Shown: positions 41,644 through 51,222, counted from the first letter of the stretch. The stretch is 64,000 nucleotides of DNA from JAAZKI01 sp012799905 (GCA_050949415.1 JBMNFR010000001.1:478283-542282), one strand, 5' to 3'. A program made the numbers and translations. The notes: generated from the sequence alone by a model not told the origin.

Positions 41644-43109
41644 TGCTGGATGGGTTGCTCAGACCACCGCAGGACACCCGGGACGCCTGGCTTTTTCCGG
41701 CCATGGCGGCGCCTTGGCGCAAGGCGTTGGGGACAGATGGCACCCCGCAGCATTACCCCAGGCCGCCCATCGTTGTTGACGCGGGAAAACTCCAGGATGT
41801 GTTCGCTGACGATACACTGCATTGTGTGTGCAACACGCTTTGTTGTGACCGGCAAAGTGTGTTTGTGCGCGGCTCTTATGCCCTGAAACCTAGTGATAGT
41901 GAGTTATTGAACATCCTTGATGGAAATAGTCGTGATTACGGCCTGCATCTTGAACTGCGGCCGCTTGCGGGACGATGCACCCTGGAAATACCGATCAGAG
42001 TAGAAATCACAGCCGACCTGGGCGAAAACGCCGACCCTGTCGTCACTGATATCCGCCGGCAGGTCACCGTCATCAAGGACATCCGTGGCGTCGTGTTCCA
42101 TGATTTCAATTTTGACATCAGGGTTGAGATATACTGTGCTTCTGAGGATCGAGACAAGGTCAAGTACCGTATCCAGTCCCTGCTGGAGTGTGTAAGTAAC
42201 TGCCCTGGGTGCGCCTTTCCTGGTTGTGTCGCCAATATCAGCGTGCGTGTCCACAATCTCAACCGCCATCAGCCGCGATTTATTGACGTGTATGATATTC
42301 CAAGCGGTGGCGGTGGCGGTGGCGGTGGCGGCGGCGGACCAGGTTGGGGCGGTGACGGCTACGGCTGGGGCGGTGGACCTGGCGGCGGCGGTGGCTTCCC
42401 GGGCTGGAGTCATGGCGATTACACCTGGCCGTCGCCTGGCGGCCCGGGCACCCCAAGCGAACCATCCCCCTGGTTGTCATTTGGCGAGAAGGATGTCATT
42501 ATTCGTGCTGTTGGTTTCAGCTCTTGTCCAGGAGCAGTGTTCTTCGACTCCGAGGCCAATCTCGATATGATCATCGATAGTCTCATCGGTGCGGAATCCG
42601 TCGCCATTGGCTGGCACAACTGCGGTGGCTGGCTGCATCGCTTGTCGCAGGGCGAAATCAAGAACAAGGTGCTCGTTTCAGGCAGCGGTCAGGCGTATTC
42701 CGTTTCCGACGGCTCGCATGGCATCATGGATTACAGCCTGACGGCGTTGGCTGAATCCCGCCTGGTGTCACTTTCCGGCGGCGGTGAAATCGTCACCTTT
42801 GCCGGTACCGCGGCAGCCATTGCCCGATGCACCGCCGGCAATCGGCCGTATCACACCGACAAGGATGGCAACACGTCCTATGGCCAAATCGGCGGCGCGG
42901 CAAGAGCTCTGGCCTTTGGCCTGGTCGGCAACAAGGGCGGCACCATTTCCGCCTGTGACGCAGAGTGTACGGCCCAGGCAGGGCATCCGGTGAGCTACGC
43001 CGCCCTGGCGGTGCCGTATCGAGCCAACACCGCTCATGAAACAGCCAACACCGGCACGCGCCCCTATTGCGACTCCAACCTGCCGGACTGGTGTGCAACC
43101 AACTCATAA
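41643..43109 (+). CDS. Tail-tip protein with glycine-rich hinge (488 aa)
   Basis: Two folded halves joined by a Gly-rich hinge at about residues 220-265 (a run of GGG with interspersed Trp and Tyr), encoded by a GGTGGC repeat at 42304-42336. The N-terminal half has several Cys (HCVCNTLCCD, CVSNCPGCAFPGC). The C-terminal half (~280-488) is beta-rich and Cys-containing (FSSCPGAVFFDS, then ISACDAECTAQ). The function is unknown; an adhesin or hub role fits its place between tail genes. Confidence 0.7.
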   Translation: MLDGLLRPPQDTRDAWLFPAMAAPWRKALGTDGTPQHYPRPPIVVDAGKLQDVFADDTLHCVCNTLCCDRQSVFVRGSYALKPSDSELLNILDGNSRDYGLHLELRPLAGRCTLEIPIRVEITADLGENADPVVTDIRRQVTVIKDIRGVVFHDFNFDIRVEIYCASEDRDKVKYRIQSLLECVSNCPGCAFPGCVANISVRVHNLNRHQPRFIDVYDIPSGGGGGGGGGGGPGWGGDGYGWGGGPGGGGGFPGWSHGDYTWPSPGGPGTPSEPSPWLSFGEKDVIIRAVGFSSCPGAVFFDSEANLDMIIDSLIGAESVAIGWHNCGGWLHRLSQGEIKNKVLVSGSGQAYSVSDGSHGIMDYSLTALAESRLVSLSGGGEIVTFAGTAAAIARCTAGNRPYHTDKDGNTSYGQIGGAARALAFGLVGNKGGTISACDAECTAQAGHPVSYAALAVPYRANTAHETANTGTRPYCDSNLPDWCATNS

Positions 43110-43148
43110 TAACAGTCTTCGCGTATATATCCGCGAGGGCCAAATATC

Positions 43149-43409
43149 ATGAGTTGTAACTGCGAGAAAAAACACTTCTTCCGGCCGCCACGTCAACTGC
43201 CGCCGCCATGCATGTCGTGTGCTTTGGAGCACCTCGACCTGGCAGCTGATGCTGTTGAGCGTGGCCATCGACACCAGGCAGTCTGGCATTTGGCAAGGGC
43301 CGGTGAATTGGCGCCCCAGGCGGCTGCTGCGATCAGGTCGGCAAGAATCGAATACCAGAAAAGCGGTCGTCCAATCAATTGGGACCACCTGCAGAGGTTG
43401 ATCAAATAA
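43149..43409 (+). CDS. Small Cys/His-rich tail-region protein
   Basis: 86 residues. The N-terminus has CNCEKKH and CMSC, a likely zinc site, followed by helices (LDLAADAVERGHRHQAVWHL) with a TPR-like look. Its stop overlaps the start of the large propeller protein (TAATG), so it may help assemble or chaperone that protein. CGCGTATATA lies at 43120-43129 upstream. Confidence 0.68.
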   Translation: MSCNCEKKHFFRPPRQLPPPCMSCALEHLDLAADAVERGHRHQAVWHLARAGELAPQAAAAIRSARIEYQKSGRPINWDHLQRLIK

Positions 43410-46400
43410 TGCAAATCCTCCCGGGCATCATCAAAATCGAAAATGGCAAGGGCAAGTGGTGCGACATCACCGGAACCCCGGGCGAAGTACCACGGATCAC
43501 CCTGGCGCTGGCGGCACAGTTGGTCATTGACCTGCGCAGCAATCGTCTCGCTGCTCCACAGACCGCAGACCTGGCGCCTTATCCATTTGCCGAGGTTGGA
43601 AACTGCTCGGCCTTCTACATCGCCGTAGATTCGGACTACAACCAGCTGACCATCCCGCCCATTATCCGCACTAGTGGCATCACGGCCTCGCAAGATGCTG
43701 ACGGTAGCACCATTCTGGCGGCCGCCCTGCCACTGCTGGACTCGCCGGAGCTCAGGAACGCCGTCAAAACCAGCACCGAGGTCTTGCTCAAGGCGGAACT
43801 CGGAGGCCTTGACGCCACTGGGCAAACTGTTTTTGTGGTACAGTTCCCGCTTGTCCTGCAGAATCGGGTCTACATCCCGGATGGCTCTGGCGGCGAGACA
43901 CCGGACCCGGCCGACCCAGACTATTTGACCACTCCCCAGATCAAGGCATACATCAACGATGAGCTGGCTGCGGCCATAGCGGCCCTGAAACTTCCTGTAG
44001 GGGAGACTGGCCCTGCGCCCATCATCACCATCGGGACCGTGGAAGAAGGCGAAGATGCCGCTGCCGCCATTGTCCCGGTCGGTGAAGGCGCATACGCCAT
44101 CAACCTGACTCTGCCCCGGGCGACGGATGGTGAGACCCCGGAGCCGATTACGCCGCAGATAGCTATCGGCACCATCCAATCGGGCGATGCAGCCGCCGCG
44201 ACTTTGACTCCGGTGATCGGCACGCCGGGAGCCTTTACTCTGAATTTAACCTTGCCGCGTGGGGCCGATGGCGCCGGCGTCACTCCGCGCGGGCCATGGG
44301 CTGCCGGCACGACCTATAACCAGAATGACGCCATTCGGCACGCATCAGCCTGGTGGCGCAGCCTGCACGATGACAACGTCGGCCATGAGCCGCCGGCCAA
44401 CCGTGTCGATAACGCACATTGGGAAGTCATCGTCAAAGATGGTCTTTCCGCCGATCCGTTGGTGGTTAGCTACAATGACACCGATAATCCAGACGATGCG
44501 GATTGGCATCTGGACCGGCGGGCAACGGACAAATACTATCGCTGGACCACGGACGGGGGACTGACCTTCACCGAGGCGGCCCTGCTCACCCAGGCAGCGA
44601 TTGAGCCCATTATCCGCTTCAACCCTGACGCGACAACCGATTGGCAAAACATTCCGGCACCGGTCGGCACGAACAATTATCACACCGTCACCGGGAAATA
44701 TTATCGTCTCAAGACCGATAGCGGCGTGTGGGGGGAATCCAAGCAGGTCCACAATCTCGATGCATCAGAGGTCTATCGGGTCCAATTTGGTGCGACGCCC
44801 GACCCGGCCACTGACCCGGCCACCGGTGAGCCGATAGAGCCAGCCTGGCACGCCAACTTCCTGCCAGGCGACAACCGGATCATCTTCTACAATTTGGCTG
44901 GAACAATTCGCTTGGACGTCACCGTCAACCTGCCTGACGGTGAAGAAATTGGCGGCGTCCAGTTTTGTCCCATCTCCGACCCCTGGCATGCGACCTATGC
45001 GACCGGCGACCGCTACCGGAAGTTCAGCATGGACGGCGGCCTAACTTATGGCCTGCCCATCCCGCTGTACGGAAAATCCGCCTACGAGGAGTGGCTCGAC
45101 CTTGGGAATTCCGGTACGCCAGAGGATTTTCTGGCGTCGCTGAAAGGCGAGCCGGGGAACGGGGAAGGTGGAACGACTACTCCACTGAGCAGCAGCAATC
45201 CTCTTGGGCTGGGGCTGGCGTCTGCTGGCGTGGCAACATCGGCAGCCAGAGCGGATCATGTGCACCCGGTCACGGGTCTGGTGCTGGCGTCTGAAAAGGG
45301 GGCTGTCTTAGGCGTGGCCTCTCTTGGGCTAGATGGCAAGGTTCCGCTATCGCAGCTTCCGGCCATGTCGGGCGGAACTGCGCTACCGATTTTCCACCAG
45401 CGTTTTGCCCGTCCATATTTTGAAGCCGCAACACACTTGGTTGTACAGGCGGCGCATGAGCTGGATTTTTCAGATGCTGTTACGATCATCGACACGGCAA
45501 ACGTCGTAGCCGACCGTGCGAAGGTGATTGCATATAACGGTGCGGTTTTGATGGCCTGCCCTGAAACTGGATTCGGCGGCAATTTCTCCGGGCAGCCGGT
45601 ACGGGTCGATCTGTCTGCTATTACGGAAACCTGCATTTTGCGTTATAAATGGGTTTCTGCTGCTGGGGATAGCGATTGGTACGTAACCTTTTTCCCGAGC
45701 AATGGCGAGGCATATGTGGCTCCGCCGGCAAGTAGCAGCGGTGAAACTCCAGCGCCAACGACATTCGGAACATTGAAAGTTAATATTTCCGGGGCTATGA
45801 CAGGTCAATGGTCTGCCGACGGTGGATCAACGTGGCATGACAGTGGCGACACGATAACGGTTGCTACTGGGACGCATACGGTTACTTTTGCCTATGTGGA
45901 TGGTTACACGACGCCGGTATATCAGGCAGTGACAGTATCGGCTGGAGAATTGAGCACTGTAACGGCTGAATATGCAGCAATCCCGGAACCGACAGAAACA
46001 CAGGGTGTATTGATTGTCACCATCACCGGCAGTTCGGAGGGACGATGGAGCGTGGATGGCGGTTCAAACTGGAACGTGTCAGGCGCAGGCTTGTTGCTGA
46101 CTGCCGGGGATTACACGATTACTTTCAAGGCGGTAAATGGCTATGCAACACCAGGAAATGACAGCGTGACGATTACGGCGGAGCAGACGGAGACGGCAAG
46201 CGCTGAGTATGTGGTAGACACAAGCGGATTGTTTGCCTGTGGGTATAACTATTACGGGCAGCTTGGGTTGGATGATGCGGAAGAACGTAACATCTTGACC
46301 CGCGTCGGAAGTGCTGCAAACTGGGTAAGCGTTGCGGCTGGAAATGAATACTCTCTTGCCATCAATACTTCTGGAGAACTATATGCCTGGGGAAATAACT

Positions 46401-47275
46401 CATACGGCCAGCTTGGTCTTGGGGATACTACAAGCCGCAATACACCTACCCGCGTCGGAAGCGCAACAAACTGGGTAAAGGTTGCAGCTGGATATTTCTG
46501 TTCGTTTGCCATCAACACCTCTGGAGAACTATATGCCTGGGGAAGAAATGACGCAGGCAATCTCGGATTGGGGCATACTTCAAATCGTTACACCCCTGTC
46601 CGTGTTGGAAGTGCTGCAAACTGGGTAAGTGTGGCTTGTCGCCATGGAACACTTGCCATCAACACCTCTGGAGAACTATATGCCTGGGGAAATAACTCAT
46701 CCGGCCAGCTTGGTCTTGGGGATACTACAAGCCGCAATACACCTACCCGCGTCGGAAGCGCAACAAACTGGGTAAAGGTTGCAGCTGGACATTTCTGTTC
46801 GTTTGCCATCAACACCTCTGGAGAACTATATGCCTGGGGAAATAACTCATACGGCCAGCTTGGTCTTGGGGATACTACAAGCCGCAATACACCTACCCGC
46901 GTCGGAAGCGCAACAAACTGGATAAGTGTTGCTGGCTATATTCATACACTTGCCATCAACTCTTCCGGTGAACTTTATGCGTGTGGAGAGAATCAATACG
47001 GGGGTCTTGGTTTGGGTGATACAATCGCCCGCAATACACTTACACAGGTAGGAAGTGCCACAAACTGGGTAAGCGTTGCGGCTGGATATTATTACTCCCT
47101 TGCCATCAACTCTTCCGGTGAGTTATTTGCGTGGGGAGTTAACACTTATGGGAAACTTGGTCTTGGGGATACTACTTACCGGTATGAGCCTACACAAGTT
47201 GGAAACGCAACCGGCTGGAAGAGTACAGCGGCAGGTAATTCACATACCCTTGCAATTTTTGAGGCAGCAGTATAA
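43409..47275 (+). CDS. Tail fibre/receptor-binding protein with seven-bladed RCC1 propeller
   Basis: A 1288-residue modular protein. Residues ~1-190 are unrecognised. Residues ~195-285 contain two repeats of the type GAYAINLTLPR common in tail appendages. GPWAAGTTYNQNDAI (~294) resembles a small carbohydrate-binding module. ARADHVHP (~614) is a typical fibre trimerisation turn. Two PEGA-like repeats (~786-860 and ~865-935) follow. The C-terminus (~937-1288) has seven RCC1 repeats of the form GELYAWGxNxxGQLGLGD, giving a closed seven-bladed beta-propeller, probably the receptor-binding tip. Start at 43409 overlaps the upstream stop. Confidence 0.9.
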   Translation: MQILPGIIKIENGKGKWCDITGTPGEVPRITLALAAQLVIDLRSNRLAAPQTADLAPYPFAEVGNCSAFYIAVDSDYNQLTIPPIIRTSGITASQDADGSTILAAALPLLDSPELRNAVKTSTEVLLKAELGGLDATGQTVFVVQFPLVLQNRVYIPDGSGGETPDPADPDYLTTPQIKAYINDELAAAIAALKLPVGETGPAPIITIGTVEEGEDAAAAIVPVGEGAYAINLTLPRATDGETPEPITPQIAIGTIQSGDAAAATLTPVIGTPGAFTLNLTLPRGADGAGVTPRGPWAAGTTYNQNDAIRHASAWWRSLHDDNVGHEPPANRVDNAHWEVIVKDGLSADPLVVSYNDTDNPDDADWHLDRRATDKYYRWTTDGGLTFTEAALLTQAAIEPIIRFNPDATTDWQNIPAPVGTNNYHTVTGKYYRLKTDSGVWGESKQVHNLDASEVYRVQFGATPDPATDPATGEPIEPAWHANFLPGDNRIIFYNLAGTIRLDVTVNLPDGEEIGGVQFCPISDPWHATYATGDRYRKFSMDGGLTYGLPIPLYGKSAYEEWLDLGNSGTPEDFLASLKGEPGNGEGGTTTPLSSSNPLGLGLASAGVATSAARADHVHPVTGLVLASEKGAVLGVASLGLDGKVPLSQLPAMSGGTALPIFHQRFARPYFEAATHLVVQAAHELDFSDAVTIIDTANVVADRAKVIAYNGAVLMACPETGFGGNFSGQPVRVDLSAITETCILRYKWVSAAGDSDWYVTFFPSNGEAYVAPPASSSGETPAPTTFGTLKVNISGAMTGQWSADGGSTWHDSGDTITVATGTHTVTFAYVDGYTTPVYQAVTVSAGELSTVTAEYAAIPEPTETQGVLIVTITGSSEGRWSVDGGSNWNVSGAGLLLTAGDYTITFKAVNGYATPGNDSVTITAEQTETASAEYVVDTSGLFACGYNYYGQLGLDDAEERNILTRVGSAANWVSVAAGNEYSLAINTSGELYAWGNNSYGQLGLGDTTSRNTPTRVGSATNWVKVAAGYFCSFAINTSGELYAWGRNDAGNLGLGHTSNRYTPVRVGSAANWVSVACRHGTLAINTSGELYAWGNNSSGQLGLGDTTSRNTPTRVGSATNWVKVAAGHFCSFAINTSGELYAWGNNSYGQLGLGDTTSRNTPTRVGSATNWISVAGYIHTLAINSSGELYACGENQYGGLGLGDTIARNTLTQVGSATNWVSVAAGYYYSLAINSSGELFAWGVNTYGKLGLGDTTYRYEPTQVGNATGWKSTAAGNSHTLAIFEAAV
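46370..46921 (+). repeat. Near-identical DNA repeats encoding RCC1 blades
   Basis: Bases 46370-46543 and 46667-46840 match over 174 bases with two differences, 297 bases apart (two blades). A third copy of the first ~104 bases starts at 46818. Synonymous sites are also conserved, so the blades were duplicated recently or are homogenised by recombination. Confidence 0.88.
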
Positions 47276-47285
47276 GGAGTTTAAC

Positions 47286-47873
47286 ATGAAAATTAAAACC
47301 ATAATAACAGCAATATTGCTGACGGCCATATCCGTTTCGGCCTGCTGGTTCACCGAGGCGAACTTTAACGCCACCTACATCGCAGGGGTGAACAACTTTT
47401 TTGCCCACTACATCGAGGCTGAAACCATCGGGGCGGCATCGTACTCAAACGGGATGACGGTTGCTATGCCGATAACGGTATGGGTCAAGGTCAGTCCCAG
47501 GATTGCCGACCAGCCGGGAGAAGTTGCTGGCACGAAAGAGATCGTCCGGGCAGTTTTGCAGTATAAAATCCTGCCGTCTGGTAGCTGGGTCACAGTCAAG
47601 GATTATGATACCCCAGACTGGGACATGAATTTTGAGGGGGCTATCCCGCTTTTCGGCATGAACTGCATTAATGTCGATGTTGCAAATGGCACTCAAATTC
47701 TGATCCGGGCTTACTTTTCGGACGGAACCTATGAAACCGGAGATCTGAATACGGACATCACCAGTAGCGTACCGAACACGGCGACGCTATCCTCTGGTGG
47801 CACGTATGAGGGAGGATGGAGCGCTCCGCACGTAATGCGGGTAATTATATCAGGATGGAGGCCAGCACGATGA
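47286..47873 (+). CDS. Predicted lipoprotein in tail/lysis region
   Basis: 195 residues. ATG at 47286 follows AAGGAGTTTAAC. The N-terminus is a signal peptide with a lipobox-like end (IITAILLTAISVSAC). The mature part is beta-rich (ITVWVKVSPRIADQPGE, then a short acidic segment DYDTPDWDMN). An exported lipoprotein after the fibre gene is unusual; it might modify the host surface after integration or act during lysis. Overlaps the next start (ATGA). Confidence 0.7.
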   Translation: MKIKTIITAILLTAISVSACWFTEANFNATYIAGVNNFFAHYIEAETIGAASYSNGMTVAMPITVWVKVSPRIADQPGEVAGTKEIVRAVLQYKILPSGSWVTVKDYDTPDWDMNFEGAIPLFGMNCINVDVANGTQILIRAYFSDGTYETGDLNTDITSSVPNTATLSSGGTYEGGWSAPHVMRVIISGWRPAR

Positions 47874-49154
47874 ACAATACAGGAAAAACCATAACAGCGA
47901 TCACCACGGCGGCGGCCATCGGGACTGGTGTCCTGCTGACCACCACGCAAGAACCTGCCCCGGTTGAACAGGAGCAGCCGCCTGCACAGGTGGAGTTTGT
48001 TGACGACATCAAGCCGATTGAGGTGCCGGTTGTCACCGTCCCCAGGCTTGACATCGGCTCGCTGACCGTCAAGACTGCCTTCGTTGCCACCCCGGAAGTC
48101 GCCGTCCTCACCGATGGAGCGATTGACGTTGATGCGGTCGGCATTGATGCCATCGACTCCAAGCCGGCCTCGATCACATTGGTCGTCATTGAGCCCCTGG
48201 ACGGTGACGTGCCGGCCATGCAAAGCCTGCAACGTGAGCTGACCGCGACCATGCAGGATCAGCGCATGCTGCAGCACGACGCCACCCTCACCATCTACAA
48301 TCCCGGCTTGGCCGCTTGGCTGGACATCTACCGCCAGCCACTGCCACCGCCGATTAATTATGTCCCGTTGCCGGCCGGCATCCGCATGATCGCCGAACTG
48401 CGCAGTTTGGATCACGCTGCCGAAAATCTCGCGTATTACCGTACGGCTGGATACAACGCCTGCCTGATCACCATCGACGGCACTGAGACCGTCAGTCAGG
48501 TAATCGCCCGCGTCAGTCTAGTACGTTCCGCCGGCATGGCAGCCGTGGATCGCCTGGGCCGGCCCGGAACGGCTGGAATGGTCGATCTACCAGGACCCGG
48601 CCAAAATCTCCCGCCTGCTCAGGACGGCCGCGCCGTTGTGCCAAGGCTACCTGGTCGCCTGGCGCCGCACCTCAGCACACCTGGTTGAACAGGACGCCGC
48701 CTATATGGAGCACCTGGTGGCGCAGGTGCGGAAGGCCAACCCGGGAATTTGCATCGTCGGCGAAAGTTATTGGGGGCAGACCTGGGAGAACCAGCCTTAC
48801 GTCAATCAGCGCGGCTGGCAAGCTCGCGACAACGTCCCGCGCAATCCATCCGGCATCCTGATTGCCGGCATCGCCACCCAGGGCTACGCCATCGAGGCCA
48901 TGCTCCGCGGCATCTTCGCCAGATGGGGCGCTACGCCCCGGCTCGGCCTGGTGCTGGGAGAAAAAGCCTACTACGCCAGCAGCAAGAACACCGGCCGGAA
49001 TTTCAAAATCAACCTGCGTATAAAACAGCAAGTGGAAAATCGCTTCCGTCGGGCCGGCTGCATCGGCACGGTGACCATCCACGGCGACGGCTCCGACAAG
49101 GGGACCTCGCTGCAGACATCTGACGACCTGGGCAAATATCCCATAGTACCCTGA
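47870..49154 (+). pseudogene. Membrane-anchored protein, split by a frameshift near 48,540
   Basis: The first frame (ATG 47870) has an N-terminal hydrophobic anchor (ITAITTAAAIGTGVLLTTT), an acidic Pro-rich stretch, and then a folded part (RMIAELRSLDHAAENLAYYR). After about ARVSLVRSAGM it degenerates. Protein-like sequence continues in the next frame as PWIAWAGPERLEWSIYQDP and LLRTAAPLCQGYLVAWRR, through to the stop at 49154. A single +1 shift near base 48,540 joins both into ~427 residues. The folded part has the look of a TIM-barrel glycosidase-like domain. Either a real mutation, a sequencing error or, less likely, programmed frameshifting. Confidence 0.72.
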
Positions 49155-49178
49155 ACCCACAACATCAAGGAAACTGAA

Positions 49179-49811
49179 ATGAAAACGACAATCATCGCAT
49201 GCCTGCTCGCTCTCACCACCGCCGCCTTCGCCCAGGAGTTCAAATACCCTGGCGCCAAGTGCACTGACCTTACCCTCCTTCAGGAGCAACTGGCCATTGC
49301 CCCCAGCAACGACTACAAGGTCCTGCTGACCGTGCAGATATCCCACATCCAGGCACCGGCCGCCTCCTTCGAGGAGTTGCGCACACGGATTTCGCAAATC
49401 GCGGAAACGGTCTGGGGAGCCAGCGTGACGGACTCTGCCAAGAACTACTACTGCAAGCAATTCGCATACTTTCAAAATCTCTGGCTCGATGATCTGGCCG
49501 TCTTCTGTCTTGCAAACCCATCGGCCTATGATCTCAATATCGCCTTGCGTGGACAAGCGCAGAGCAAGCCTTGGGCGTTGTCGGTGCTGGTCGCCTGTGT
49601 CTCCAATTACGACTTGCGTGCCGTGGGCGTCCCGAAAGCGTTGACCGCCCTGGTCGATTATCATCTTTCCGGCGAGTTGGCCAGTGACGAGTTCAAGGTC
49701 ATCCTTGAAAAAATGGATATCCGGTACACCAACAAGCTTATCAAGAACAAGGAAGAGTGGGCGCCGGTTGTCGCCGGCATCCGCACGCTGCGCGAGCGCT
49801 TCCAAAACTAA
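49179..49811 (+). CDS. Exported hypothetical protein
   Basis: 210 residues with a clear signal peptide (MKTTIIACLLALTTAAFAQ, cut after AFA). The mature protein is mainly helical (SFEELRTRISQIAETVWG, then LVDYHLSGELASDEFKVILE). No family recognised. An AAGGAAACTGAA precedes the ATG. It is the third exported product in a row at this end of the prophage. Confidence 0.75.
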   Translation: MKTTIIACLLALTTAAFAQEFKYPGAKCTDLTLLQEQLAIAPSNDYKVLLTVQISHIQAPAASFEELRTRISQIAETVWGASVTDSAKNYYCKQFAYFQNLWLDDLAVFCLANPSAYDLNIALRGQAQSKPWALSVLVACVSNYDLRAVGVPKALTALVDYHLSGELASDEFKVILEKMDIRYTNKLIKNKEEWAPVVAGIRTLRERFQN

Positions 49812-49853
49812 TTTCCCCCCCCGATCACTACTCAAGGAAGAAACCGGCTACCG

Positions 49854-50102
49854 ATGAGTAACGACGTCACCAAACAGGTCAATCACATTTATTGGCTGTG
49901 GCTATGCCTCGGCGCTCTCGCGGGTCTGACCGGGACAGGCTATCTCGCCCTGCGCGACCGTGACGATTGCCTGGCCGATAAAATCAGCGCCAATGAGCTG
50001 AAGCTGCAGGTACAGCTCACTGAAATCAAGACCCAACTGCACCAGATGAACATCACGCTTTTCGAACTCAAACGCGAAACCAAAAGGAGAAACGACCCAT
50101 GA
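49854..50102 (+). CDS. Inner-membrane coiled-coil protein, i-spanin/holin-like
   Basis: 82 residues: one membrane helix (IYWLWLCLGALAGLTGTGYLAL) and a charged coiled-coil tail (NELKLQVQLTEIKTQLHQMN). This is the layout of an inner-membrane spanin subunit. It overlaps the following lipoprotein gene by 4 bases, like i-spanin/o-spanin pairs. A holin is an alternative. Function inferred from layout. Confidence 0.65.
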   Translation: MSNDVTKQVNHIYWLWLCLGALAGLTGTGYLALRDRDDCLADKISANELKLQVQLTEIKTQLHQMNITLFELKRETKRRNDP

Positions 50103-50749
50103 AACTGAAAGCCATCACGCAACACGTCATATTCGTCATCGTCTGCCTCGCGACTCTTGCCTTCATCGTCTCCGGATGCAGTCACAACCCCATCGTCGTC
50201 ACCAGCGGCAAGCGCACCAACATCGGCTTTGACCCTGGGAGCCTCTCCGCCAGCATCAGCTGGACGGACGGCCTCAACCTCATCGAGGTGCCACGCGAGA
50301 ACACCAGCTGGGAGTTGGAGGTCGCGGAAGGCCAGGGTCTCGGCTTCGACCCCGCCACCAACACCCTGCACGGCGTCAGGAAGGTCACCCGCAAGGTCGG
50401 CCCGCAGGTGTCAGGCTACCTGGTCAAGCTCGCCAAGGCATCGCCCGAGGCAGCCTCCGAGTACGTGCGCCAGGCGTCGGCCATGCACAACGTGGACGGT
50501 GTCAAGCTGTCCCCGCACCTGGTCACGCTCCCCCTGCCGCAGTCCAACGGCACGGGCATCAGCAAGCTGCGCCTCCAGGCGCTCAAGGACGCCGCCGCCA
50601 GGGACACCGCCACCGAGACGGTGCCGGAGGGGCTGGACATGACGCTCGACGAATGGCGGATGCTTAAGGCCGCATACATCGAGTGTCCGGAATGCCTGTC
50701 CTTGACCGACGCCGAGCGCGCCGCGCTCCAGGCCGCAACCGGGAAGTAA
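50099..50749 (+). CDS. Predicted lipoprotein, o-spanin-like position
   Basis: 216 residues with a signal peptide and lipobox VSGC near residue 27. The mature part has Lys-rich and helical segments (VSGYLVKLAKASPEAASEYV), followed by a C-terminal Cys pair (ECPECLSL). Larger than usual outer-membrane spanins, so the pairing with the upstream membrane protein is only suggestive. It may instead be a surface lipoprotein expressed by the lysogen. Confidence 0.68.
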   Translation: MKLKAITQHVIFVIVCLATLAFIVSGCSHNPIVVTSGKRTNIGFDPGSLSASISWTDGLNLIEVPRENTSWELEVAEGQGLGFDPATNTLHGVRKVTRKVGPQVSGYLVKLAKASPEAASEYVRQASAMHNVDGVKLSPHLVTLPLPQSNGTGISKLRLQALKDAAARDTATETVPEGLDMTLDEWRMLKAAYIECPECLSLTDAERAALQAATGK

Positions 50750-50752
50750 GCC

Positions 50753-51187
50753 ATGCCAAAGGTACGCATCTATCAAGACGCCCAGGGCCTGCCGCTCACC
50801 TTCCACAAGGACGGGCGGCGCGGCACCGTCGCCGTGCTTCAGGAGGACATCGCCTACGACGCCGGCCCGCTGGGGCAGATCGTGGTGCCCAAAGGCTTCG
50901 AGTCGGACGGGTGCAGCCTGCCGCGTTTTTTCTGGCGCCTGATTGGCCACCCGTTCGACATGCGGTACCTCCGCGAGGCCATCCTGCACGACTGGCTGTA
51001 CCGCTACCAGCCCTGCGACCGCAGGACCGCCGACAAGATATTCCGCGAGGCGATGGCCAATAGCGTCTGCCCGGGGCGCCGCCGGATGATTTACTGGGGC
51101 CTCCGCCTGGGCGGCTGGCCGACCTGGCGGCGCCACCGCAGGCGGCTGCGCCAGGCCGAGGCGCCGACTGTAGAACTTGCCGACTGA
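50753..51187 (+). CDS. DUF1353-family phage protein
   Basis: A 144-residue protein with the DUF1353 signature: a hydrophobic strand, GFESDGCSLPRFFWRLIG (~46-63), then REAILHDWLYRYQPCDRRTA with conserved His-Asp, and DKIFREAM. DUF1353 genes are common near phage lysis and tail genes, and a hydrolase function has been suggested, but I would not name it endolysin. The C-terminus is Arg-rich. Stop is followed by a strong terminator. No other endolysin candidate is seen in the prophage. Confidence 0.85.
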   Translation: MPKVRIYQDAQGLPLTFHKDGRRGTVAVLQEDIAYDAGPLGQIVVPKGFESDGCSLPRFFWRLIGHPFDMRYLREAILHDWLYRYQPCDRRTADKIFREAMANSVCPGRRRMIYWGLRLGGWPTWRRHRRRLRQAEAPTVELAD

Positions 51188-51222
51188 GGTCTTTATCCCT
51201 TTCTTCCGTGGCCGGACAAGAG

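Noticed and set aside
46210..47260. Diversity-generating retroelement target at the end of the fibre gene
   Set aside because: No reverse transcriptase or template repeat was seen in the prophage; the repeats are explained by RCC1 blades.
48672..49835. Minus-strand frame of 387 codons opposite exported-protein genes
   Set aside because: The plus strand carries signal peptides, ribosome-binding sites and coupled starts; the minus-strand product is a Gly/Val/Ala-rich shadow.
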